DNA of 64,000 nt. Source: Halorussus lipolyticus (GTDB lineage: Archaea > Halobacteriota > Halobacteria > Halobacteriales > Haladaptataceae). Positions within the stretch are counted from its first letter, which is position 1. Each line of letters begins with the position of its first letter. The stretch covers positions 248,001 to 312,000 of the forward strand of contig NZ_CP119804.1 in assembly GCF_029338375.1 (NCBI RefSeq). Direction: 5' to 3'. Below the pieces are notes generated by a model, which saw nothing but the letters and a program-made list of their open reading frames with translations, was not told the origin of the DNA and did no database searches. Both the position numbers and the translations under genes were made by a program. Shown here in pieces: positions 57,180 through 64,000 of this stretch.

Positions 57180-58874
57180 ATGTCCCAGTCTCCCCTCTCC
57201 GAGTGGACCGACGACGTGCGGGTTCGCATTCAGGAGTTCGAGCGGCGACTCCGCCGGACCGCCGAGGTCCTCCGCGGGTCGGCCATCGACGCCGACGAGT
57301 ACGACCCGGCCGAACACGGCGCGCTGGTGTCGTTCTCCGGTCTCGACGGCTACGACGAGGTGGACCGCTACTGGGTCAACGCCCCCTTCGCGTTCGTCTC
57401 CATCAACTACGACGACGTGGAGAACGAGTACCAGTACGTCGTCGTGGAACCCGAGTTGGACGACCTCGAAGTCGAACTCCTCGAACGCCTCTTTTCGGAC
57501 ATGCGGGACTCGCTCATCCACCGCCGCGAGGCCCGCGAGGCGGGAAGCGACGGGAGCGACGAGGACGAAGACGCCGACGGCCCCGGTAGCAAAGACCCCG
57601 AGACTGTGCTGAAAGACGAGTTACGCGAACTCCTCTCGATGTACGGCGTCGAGGTGGACGAGGCCAGTTTCTACCGCCTCTTTTACTACCTCTTTCGCTC
57701 CTTCCGCGGGTTCGGCAAACTGGACCCCCTGATGCACGACCCCCACATCGAGGACATCTCGTGTGACGGTTACGACCTCCCGCTGTTCGTCTACCACGAC
57801 GAGTACACCGACATCGAGACCAACGTGGTCTACGCCAAGAAGGAGTTGGACAACCTCGTGGTCCGCCTCGCCCAGCAGTCGGGCAGGCACGTCAGCATCG
57901 GCGACCCCGTGGTCGAGACCACCCTGCCCGATGGCTCGCGTGCAGAGTTGGCACTCGGCGAGGAGGTCACGCCCCGAGGCTCTGCGTTCACCATCCGGAA
58001 GTACGCCGACGAACCGTTCACGCCCATCGACCTCGTGAACTACGGCACGTTCAATCTGGACCAGATGGCGTACCTCTGGCTTGCCATCGAGTCGAACAAG
58101 TCACTCATCTTCGCCGGAGGGACCGCCTCGGGCAAGACCACCTCGATGAACGCGATTTCGATGTTCATCCCGCCGCGCTCGAAGGTGCTGACCATCGAGG
58201 ACACCCGCGAGTTGGCGCTCTATCACGACAACTGGCTCTCGTCGGTGACGCGGGAGCGCAGAGGAGAAGGCGCGAACATCACGATGTACGACCTGCTTCG
58301 GTCGGCCCTGCGCCACCGCCCGGAGTACATCGTGGTCGGCGAGGTCCGGGGCGAGGAGGCCATGACGCTGTTTCAGGCGATGAACACGGGTCACACGACC
58401 TATTCGACGATGCACGCCGACTCGGTGCAGACCGTCATCAACCGCCTCGAAAACGAACCCATCAACGTCCCGCGGGCGATGATTCAGAGCCTCGACATCC
58501 TCTCGGTCCAGACGCTGACCTACGTCGGCGACGAGCGGGTCCGCCGGAATCGGGTGCTGGCCGAAATCGAGGGCATCGACCAGCGAACCGGCGACTTGGA
58601 CTACTCGACCACCTTCTCGTGGAACGCCAACGAGGACACCTTCCGGCGCAACGACAGTAGCGTGCTGGACGAGATTCAGGACGAGCGCGGGTGGTCGCGG
58701 GCCGAACTCTTGGAGGAACTCCGGGACCGCAAGCGGGTCCTCCAGTATCTCCGCGAGCAGGGCGTCTCGGACTATCGGCGGTTCACCGCGATGATAAACG
58801 AGTACTACTCACATCCGGACCGCGTGCTGGACACCTTGGACCTCGACGGCGAGGTTTCGACCGGGTTCGACTGA
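57180..58874 (+). CDS. pilB: Second type II/IV secretion ATPase PilB-like, 564 aa
   Basis: This ATPase has the same core as the first PilB: VDRYWVNAPFAFVSI, IEDISCDGYDLPLFVYHDEY, Walker A GGTASGKTTSMN, VLTIEDTRELALYHDNWL and YIVVGEVRGEEAM, and the C-terminal arm. It lacks the acidic N-terminus and the three tandem repeats, and is of ordinary length. It forms a two-gene unit with pilC2, whose start overlaps its stop by one base (TGATG). No pilin-like gene accompanies it in the window, so it may use subunits from elsewhere or the archaellum or another pilus. Confidence 0.92.
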   Translation: MSQSPLSEWTDDVRVRIQEFERRLRRTAEVLRGSAIDADEYDPAEHGALVSFSGLDGYDEVDRYWVNAPFAFVSINYDDVENEYQYVVVEPELDDLEVELLERLFSDMRDSLIHRREAREAGSDGSDEDEDADGPGSKDPETVLKDELRELLSMYGVEVDEASFYRLFYYLFRSFRGFGKLDPLMHDPHIEDISCDGYDLPLFVYHDEYTDIETNVVYAKKELDNLVVRLAQQSGRHVSIGDPVVETTLPDGSRAELALGEEVTPRGSAFTIRKYADEPFTPIDLVNYGTFNLDQMAYLWLAIESNKSLIFAGGTASGKTTSMNAISMFIPPRSKVLTIEDTRELALYHDNWLSSVTRERRGEGANITMYDLLRSALRHRPEYIVVGEVRGEEAMTLFQAMNTGHTTYSTMHADSVQTVINRLENEPINVPRAMIQSLDILSVQTLTYVGDERVRRNRVLAEIEGIDQRTGDLDYSTTFSWNANEDTFRRNDSSVLDEIQDERGWSRAELLEELRDRKRVLQYLREQGVSDYRRFTAMINEYYSHPDRVLDTLDLDGEVSTGFD

Positions 58875-61060
58875 TGTTCGCGTACCTGCCGCTCGTGCTG
58901 GTGGCCGCCCTCCTCGCGCCGGTCGCGGCCGTCCCCATCTCGCCCCGAGTCAACCTGTTCGTCACTCGGGTCGCGCTGACCGCGTTCGGCGGGTGGATAG
59001 CGGACCACGGCAGGCGACAGCGCCGACGCCGGGAACTCTTGCAGGCGCTCCACGCCGAGGAGACCTACCGGATGTTCGCATCGAAGACCCTGCTCTACAC
59101 CGGTCTGTCCGCGGTGGTCGGGAGCGTCGTCGGGGTCTACCTCGTGGCGGGCGTGCTGGCGATTCTCCGTATTTCCCCCGAGACGATGCGGGCGACTTTG
59201 CCCTCCCAAATCCACTTCTTGGCGGGCCTGCTGGTGTTTCCGGACCTCTCGGCCGGCCAGTTGTTCGCGCTCCTGTTGACCAGCAGTGCGACCCTCGGGG
59301 TGGCCTCGGGCGGCCTGACCTACTGGCTCCGGTGGGAGAACCTGACCTACCGGGCCAACGCCCGAGAGCGCAAGATAGACGAGAGCATCGCCCGGACCGT
59401 GGCATTCGTCTACGCCCTCTCGCGGAGCGGGATGGCCTTCCCCGAAATCATGCGGACGCTGGCCCGGAATCAGAAGGTCTACGGCGAGGCCGCCAGCGAG
59501 ATTGCGGTCGTCGTCAAGGCGATGGACTACGCGGGCCTCGACATGCTGTCGGCCATCGAGCGACTCGCCGACCGCACGCCCAGCGAGAAGTTCGGCGAGT
59601 TCGCCGACAACCTCGCCAGCGTCCTCCAGAGCGGCCAGAGCATCTCGGCGTACCTCGAAAACCAGTACGAGCGCTATCAGGAGGACGCCGAGGCCCAACA
59701 GGAGGCCTTCCTCGAACTGCTGGCCACGCTCGCGGAGGGGTACGTCTCGGTGTTCGTGGTCGCGCCCCTGCTGTTCATCACCATTCTGGTCATCATGGGC
59801 CTGATGGCGCTGGGCAACACCCTGCCGCTCCTCCGGGCGATGACCTACTTCGCCATCCCCTTGGCGAACGTCGGGTTCGTCGTCTACCTCGACAGCATCA
59901 CCGAATCGCTCCGGGCGGTCCGAGAGGACCGGAACGTTGACCTTTCGGCGGTGGCGCTGGCGGGCGTCCGCCGGACCGACGACCCGGCGTCCGACCGGAC
60001 CGGCATCCAGCGCCCGGACTCCGGCGACCGGGCAATCGGCGGGTCCTCGGTTCGCTCCGACGGCGGGTCGCTCTCCGCCGCCGCCGAGGAGTCCCGTGGC
60101 TCCTCGGAGTCCGGAAACGCGGGCGCAGTCAACTTCGAACGCTTGGACGCCTTCGAGAACGTCCGATGGCTTCGGGAGGCGATGGTCGACCCGACGCGAA
60201 CGCTCCGGGAGAACCCCGTCGTGGTGCTGTACGCGACGGTTCCGCTGGGTCTGCTTTCGATTCTGATTCGGGCGTGGCCGCATCTCCTCGGCGGGACGCT
60301 CTCGCTCCGGGTCGTGGACGACTTCGTGGTGCAGGCTGTGTTGTTCGTGGTCGGCACCTTCGCGGTGGTGCAGGAACTCCATCGGCGGCGCATCGCCGCC
60401 ATCGAGGCCGGGGTGCCCGACTTTCTGGACCGCCTCGCCAGCGTCAACGAGGCCGGCATGTCGGTTGTCGAGAGTCTGGGCAGAGTGACCGAGAGCGACC
60501 TCGGGGCGCTCGACGCCGAGGTCCAGAAACTCTGGGCCGACATCGAGTGGGGCGTGGACGCCGAGACGGCGCTCTACCGGTTCGAGGACCGCCTCGACAC
60601 GCCGACCATCACCCGGACGGTGACCCTCATCGCCAACGCGATGGCCGCCAGCGGCGACATCGCGCGGGTCCTTCGCATCGCGGCCGACGACGCCCAAGAC
60701 ACCCGGCGACTCAAGCGACAGCGCCGACAGGAGATGCTGACCTATCTCCTCATCATCTACCTCTCGTTTTTCGTCTTCCTCGTCATCGTCGGCGCGCTCA
60801 ACAGCATCCTCATCCCGAACCTGCCGACCGGCGCGAGCGCGCCCTCCGGGAGTCCGGTCGGCGGTGGCGGCCCGATTTCGGGCATTTCGAGCGTCAACGT
60901 CGAAGGGTACACCTTGCTGTTTTTCCACGCCTCGCTGGTGCAGGCGCTGTTCTCAGGTCTGCTGGCGGGCCAGATGGGCGAGGGGAGCATCAAGAACGGC
61001 GCGAAGCACGCGACGGTCCTGCTGACCATCGCCTACGGCGTGTTTCTATTCCTGCCGTAG
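58874..61060 (+). CDS. pilC: Second type IV pilus platform protein PilC/TadC-like, 728 aa
   Basis: The 728-residue platform protein has two T2SSF/TadC domains, with hydrophobic clusters at 1-25, 70-100, 125-155, 290-320, 505-560 and 655-725. Domain sequences include FVYALSRSGMAFPEIMRTLA and ERLADRTPSEKFGEFADNLA in the first domain and EAGVPDFLDRLASVNEAGMS in the second. A long Ser/Arg-rich linker (about 360-420) lies between them. ATG 58874 is fixed by the overlap with pilB2. It partners PilB2. Confidence 0.9.
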   Translation: MFAYLPLVLVAALLAPVAAVPISPRVNLFVTRVALTAFGGWIADHGRRQRRRRELLQALHAEETYRMFASKTLLYTGLSAVVGSVVGVYLVAGVLAILRISPETMRATLPSQIHFLAGLLVFPDLSAGQLFALLLTSSATLGVASGGLTYWLRWENLTYRANARERKIDESIARTVAFVYALSRSGMAFPEIMRTLARNQKVYGEAASEIAVVVKAMDYAGLDMLSAIERLADRTPSEKFGEFADNLASVLQSGQSISAYLENQYERYQEDAEAQQEAFLELLATLAEGYVSVFVVAPLLFITILVIMGLMALGNTLPLLRAMTYFAIPLANVGFVVYLDSITESLRAVREDRNVDLSAVALAGVRRTDDPASDRTGIQRPDSGDRAIGGSSVRSDGGSLSAAAEESRGSSESGNAGAVNFERLDAFENVRWLREAMVDPTRTLRENPVVVLYATVPLGLLSILIRAWPHLLGGTLSLRVVDDFVVQAVLFVVGTFAVVQELHRRRIAAIEAGVPDFLDRLASVNEAGMSVVESLGRVTESDLGALDAEVQKLWADIEWGVDAETALYRFEDRLDTPTITRTVTLIANAMAASGDIARVLRIAADDAQDTRRLKRQRRQEMLTYLLIIYLSFFVFLVIVGALNSILIPNLPTGASAPSGSPVGGGGPISGISSVNVEGYTLLFFHASLVQALFSGLLAGQMGEGSIKNGAKHATVLLTIAYGVFLFLP

Positions 61061-61206
61061 GCGTTTTGACGATGCTAGAGCCGTCCCCAGCACCGAGGAG
61101 CAACCTAGACACTGCCCAAGCAATTAAATATGTATTTTAAACAAATGCGGAGTAGTCCCTAACCCGTCCCGATAGCTTTTACTCCCCGGCTTTCGCTCAC
61201 TCGCGC

Positions 61207-61707
61207 ATGGTCTGGGTTCGCTCGGAGTACGCCGAGGAGTTAGCCGTCGTCCTCGCGTGGTTCTCGGTTCTCCTCCCGTGGAACGTCACCTACTCGACGC
61301 TCTCGGGCGTCGGTAGCGTCCTGTTCGTTCGTTTTCCGTTCTTCCAAGTCCGGTACGTCTTCGGCATCTCCATCTCGAAGGCCACGACGCTCATGACCCC
61401 GCTCGGTGCCCTCTCGTATCAGGAGGGCCAGTCGATTGCGGTCGCCTACCAAGCGTGGGCGGTCGGCGCAGTGGTCGTCGGCGGAGCGTTCCTGCTGAGC
61501 CTCGCGCTCTACGGCTTCGAGGACCGCGTTGGCGCGACCTTCGACCCGGTGGGTGTGATGGGCGTCCTCCTCTCGCTGGCCGGGGGCGTGCTGACCGTGG
61601 CGACGTGGCTCCTCTGGACGCGCGGGTTCCCCGGCCTGCCGATTCCGGTCGGCGTGGTTCTGCTGTACCTGTTCGGCGGGGCGTTGCTCCTCGCGCGCAG
61701 GGAGTGA
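61207..61707 (+). CDS. Membrane protein, 166 aa (haloarchaeal)
   Basis: Four hydrophobic helices (LAVVLAWFSVLLPW, AVGAVVVGGAFLLSLALYGF, GVMGVLLSLAGGVLTVATWL, GVVLLYLFGGALLLA) with an aromatic N-terminal segment SEYAEELAVVLAWFSVLLPW. No function is known to me; I recall similar haloarchaeal proteins grouped in one DUF family but cannot verify the number. A TATA-like GCTTTTAC (61174-61181) lies 29 bases upstream, giving a leaderless start. Confidence 0.75.
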   Translation: MVWVRSEYAEELAVVLAWFSVLLPWNVTYSTLSGVGSVLFVRFPFFQVRYVFGISISKATTLMTPLGALSYQEGQSIAVAYQAWAVGAVVVGGAFLLSLALYGFEDRVGATFDPVGVMGVLLSLAGGVLTVATWLLWTRGFPGLPIPVGVVLLYLFGGALLLARRE

Positions 61708-62194
61708 GAAATTGAATTTCGGGGTATCGTCTGTTGCACGCTGGTACAGATTTCTGCGAGTAGTCCTGTTGGCGTTGTCGGGAAGCTAGCTACTCCCGAC
61801 TCCGAGGCGTTCCCGCACCGCCACCGGACAGGAACTACAGGCCACACCCTCCCCAACCGACTGCGCTTCTCGGTCTCCGCGTTGCTCCGACCTGCGATGC
61901 TCATCCCTCGCGCGATTCGGCGCGGCATGAACGCCGCGCCGTGGGAGACAAGCTCCCACGAGCCTTGCCTCGCTACGCTCGGCAAGACGCCAGCGCGCGC
62001 CGGACATTGACTGAACCCCTGCCGAGGTCCTGTCACTCTTGGTGAGGACGTTTCGACCAGCGGACTGTTCACGTTCGGATTTATCGCCGGAGCGACCGCT
62101 TCCCGGCCGAGTAAGTTCGACTTTCTTCGATGCCGCGGCGTCGTGGGAGCGGCGTTACGTTCATGACGCGCCGGGACGTAGTGGGGCGTACGGA
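61708..62194. other. 487-base spacer with hairpin cluster
   Basis: No gene is convincing here. The spacer holds three consecutive perfect hairpins (61918-61986), and a TATA-like ATTTATCG at 62079-62086 that is probably the promoter of the 62195 gene. The rest shows no clear structure. Confidence 0.5.
61918..61986. repeat. Three consecutive hairpins
   Basis: Stems CGGCGCGGC/GCCGCGCCG (61918-61941), GTGGGAG/CTCCCAC (61941-61959, with one more C:G pair outside) and CTTGCC/GGCAAG (61964-61986) follow one another and share flanking bases. The style matches the 23.9-24.1 kb cluster. Confidence 0.65.
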
Positions 62195-62668
62195 ATGAGG
62201 CGCGACTACTTCACGCTGGAGGTTCGAAACGTCGATTGGGTCGAGGACGACGACGAGGCCAAGAAGCCGACGGTAATCATCGACTTCGAAGGCCCCTCCT
62301 CGACGCTCCGCGAGCGCCTCACGGGGACAGACGACGACTTGCTCGACGCCGAGGAGACCGACGTGGCGTTCAGACTCCAAGGTCCCGTGGACGACGACGA
62401 TACCGCGGGCGTCGTCAGCGTCACCAACCGCATCACGGGTGACTTCGTGCTGGAACTGAACCAAGACGCCGACGACGTACTCAAGTTCATCACTGCGGCC
62501 CGCGAGTACGGCAAGGAGTCCGGCGACATGGATGGCCGGTACCACGTCGAAATCAGCATCAACGGCGACGACCTTGTTGAGTACGACAAGAGTACTTTCC
62601 TCGTCTACAACAACGAGGGCAACCTACTCCGCCAGCACAGTCTCATCCCGAGTGGCGTCGAGCTCTGA
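62195..62668 (+). CDS. Haloarchaeal conserved hypothetical protein (DUF5793-like), 157 aa
   Basis: The 157-residue acidic protein starts MRRDYFTLEVRNVDWVEDDD and ends NLLRQHSLIPSGVEL. It contains a beta-rich N-terminal part, the segment TDVAFRLQGPVDDDDTAG and a second beta part VSVTNRITGDFVLELN, KFITAAREYG. I recall this as DUF5793 in haloarchaea; unverified. No catalytic motif or signal peptide is seen, so it is cytoplasmic and of unknown role. Confidence 0.75.
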   Translation: MRRDYFTLEVRNVDWVEDDDEAKKPTVIIDFEGPSSTLRERLTGTDDDLLDAEETDVAFRLQGPVDDDDTAGVVSVTNRITGDFVLELNQDADDVLKFITAAREYGKESGDMDGRYHVEISINGDDLVEYDKSTFLVYNNEGNLLRQHSLIPSGVEL

Positions 62669-62765
62669 CCCCCGCGCCGCTCGTCGGCGACAACTCCTCC
62701 ACCCCGACAACTCCGGACTGCTCGACCTGCCGAGGTGTACCGAAACTATTCAGCCGCGGCCGAAC

Positions 62766-62870
62766 TCAGAAGCTCCCGAACAGTAGCAGGTACGCGAGAA
62801 CGATAGCGGCCATCAGCACGATACCCCAGAGGATGATGTCGAATAGCCCTTCCGGGTCGGTGTAGTCCAT
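62766..62870 (-). CDS. Very small membrane protein, 34 aa (48 aa if a further upstream start is used)
   Basis: A minus-strand frame encodes MDYTDPEGLFDIILWGIVLM and continues to LLLFGSF, a single hydrophobic helix preceded by an acidic N-terminus. A TATA-like GATAAAT (minus strand, 62900-62906) lies about 33 bases upstream of ATG 62870, so that start is preferred over ATG 62912. The clean hydrophobic pattern and promoter favour a real gene. Confidence 0.55.
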   Translation of the reverse strand: MDYTDPEGLFDIILWGIVLMAAIVLAYLLLFGSF

Positions 62871-62985
62871 GTTCACGTCGGCGAGTAGCACCCCCGGTGA
62901 TTTATCTTTCATGGAAACGGACGGCGAGTCGAGACGCCAGCGTCGAATCGCGGAAAGCTAAGTGTCCGCGGGCGTCAGGTCAGGT

Positions 62986-64000
62986 ATGGACCTCTTTGGG
63001 ACCGCGGGTATCCGCGGAAGCGCGGTTGAGACGGTAACGCCGGAACTCGCGCTGGCGGTGGGTCGCGCCGCCGGACGCGATAGGCAGGAGTTCGTCGTGG
63101 CACGCGACGGTCGGGAGACCGGCCCCGCACTGGCGGCCGCGATGGAAGCCGGATTGGAGAGCGCCGGGGCCGACGTGCGCCGGGCGGGCCAACTCCCGAC
63201 GCCTGCTCTCGCGTTCGCCTCGCAGGGCCGACGCGGCGCGATGCTGACCGCGAGTCACAACCCGCCGACCGACAACGGCATCAAACTGTTCGCCGACGGC
63301 GAGGAGTACGACCGGGAGGCCGAGCAGGCAATCGACCGGCGAGTCGAGGCCGACGAGTCGCCGGTCGCGTGGGACGAGTGGGGCAAAAGCGAGCAGGTCG
63401 GCGTCCTCGACGCCTACCGCGAGGCGGTCATCGACTACGCCCGCCAGCAGGGAGCGCCCCTCGACGGCCTCCGGGTCGTGGTCGATTGCGGGAACGGGAT
63501 GGCCGCCGTCGCCACGCCCCAAGTCCTCCGGGCGCTCGGGGCCGAAGTCGTCACGCTCAACGCCAACGTGGACGGCCACTTCCCCGGCCGGGAGAGCAAG
63601 CCGACTCCCGAGACCCTCTCGGACCTCCGGAACTTCCTCGAAAACGACCCTGAGGCCGACCTCGGCATCGGTCACGACGGCGACGCCGACCGAATCGTCA
63701 TCGTGGACGGCGACGGTGGGGTCGTCCACGAGGACACCGTGGTCGCTGTCCTTTCAGCACACTACACCCGACAGAGCGAGGCCGACGACCCCGTAGTAGT
63801 GACAACGCCAAACGCCTCCGGGCGAATCGACGAGCAGGTCGAGTCGGCGGGCGGTCGAGTAGAGCGCGTCCGCCTCGGTGCGCTCCACGAGGGCATCGCC
63901 ACAGCGCGCGAGGAGGGGACCGAAAATACTGAGGTCGTCTTCGCGGCCGAACCGTGGAAGCACGTCCACACCCAGTTCGGCGGGTGGATAGACGGCGTGA
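62986..64000 (+). CDS. glmM: Phosphohexomutase, phosphoglucosamine/phosphomannomutase family (3' end outside window)
   Basis: The first 338 codons are visible; the gene continues past the right edge. The start MDLFGTAGIRGSAVETVTPE is the N-terminal signature. The catalytic phosphoserine is Ser90 in TASHNPPTDNGIK, and the metal-binding loop is HDGDADRIV. GlmM converts glucosamine-6-phosphate to glucosamine-1-phosphate for UDP-GlcNAc; phosphomannomutase and phosphoglucomutase are related options. ATG 62986 is chosen because upstream codons lack protein-like sequence. The sugar-binding EGIA-type loop and domain 4 lie beyond the end. Confidence 0.88.
   Translation, partial: MDLFGTAGIRGSAVETVTPELALAVGRAAGRDRQEFVVARDGRETGPALAAAMEAGLESAGADVRRAGQLPTPALAFASQGRRGAMLTASHNPPTDNGIKLFADGEEYDREAEQAIDRRVEADESPVAWDEWGKSEQVGVLDAYREAVIDYARQQGAPLDGLRVVVDCGNGMAAVATPQVLRALGAEVVTLNANVDGHFPGRESKPTPETLSDLRNFLENDPEADLGIGHDGDADRIVIVDGDGGVVHEDTVVAVLSAHYTRQSEADDPVVVTTPNASGRIDEQVESAGGRVERVRLGALHEGIATAREEGTENTEVVFAAEPWKHVHTQFGGWIDGV

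Noticed and set aside
61072..61140. 22-codon frame after pilC2 ending in an AT-rich stretch
   Set aside because: Too short, no promoter at the right distance, and composition not distinctive.

Overview
The window is chromosomal DNA from a haloarchaeon (class Halobacteria). The evidence is GC-rich, strongly acidic proteins, archaeal information-processing genes (aIF1A, ribosomal proteins S15 and S3Ae, the KEOPS subunit Pcc1), an initiator tRNA with archaeal features, and haloarchaea-specific families (Bat-type PAS/GAF/HTH regulator, two HalOD1 proteins, halocyanin). Tat signal peptides are common on the secreted proteins. TATA-like boxes lie about 28 bases before many start codons, which indicates leaderless mRNAs. 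I cannot fix the genus from sequence alone. Both edges cut genes: an ABC substrate-binding protein on the left and a GlmM-type phosphohexomutase on the right.

Layout. 1-9171: truncated transporter protein, MscS channel, gyrB-gyrA, HAD phosphatase, arginase and a sugar-nucleotide epimerase. 9365-20910: HTH regulator with a palindromic operator over its own start, NDH-2-like flavoprotein, RibL FAD synthetase overlapping a JAMM protease, two secreted proteins of unknown function, a RecJ/GAN-like DHH nuclease, a secreted phospholipase-D-fold protein, a HEAT-repeat protein, PssA and a halocyanin. 21141-26122: the operon rps15 - degenerate DHH protein - pcc1 - rps3ae, a hairpin-rich spacer, tRNA-Ala, aIF1A and small membrane proteins. 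26292-37897: a large type IV pilus-like locus with six class-III-signal (pilin-like) proteins, one PilC platform and one very large PilB ATPase whose N-terminus carries three tandem repeats. 38235-41002: small membrane and hypothetical proteins. 41096-47778: a complete dipeptide/oligopeptide ABC importer operon. 47924-56930: small membrane protein, initiator tRNA-Met, YYY-family (DUF2298-type) membrane protein, HalOD1 protein, Bat-like regulator, tRNA-Gly with partial copies around it, and a Trm9-like methyltransferase. 57180-61060: a second, compact PilB-PilC pair. 61207-64000: membrane protein, hairpin cluster, haloarchaeal hypothetical protein, a tiny membrane protein and GlmM.

How the genes work together. 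The two pilus/secretion modules share a conserved region before the ATPase core (DRYWVN.PF.FV), so their ATPases are paralogues. Only the first module carries its own battery of pilin-like subunits, and that locus is the best candidate for an incompletely described system. The translation block joins ribosomal proteins with KEOPS and a Cdc45/RecJ-like protein, as is known in archaea. Two of the three tRNA genes are accompanied by partial copies of their own sequence arranged in palindromes, and two intergenic regions (23.9-24.1 kb and 61.9-62.0 kb) hold clusters of perfect hairpins. These are the main non-coding structures. No CRISPR array, rRNA or intact insertion sequence was seen.
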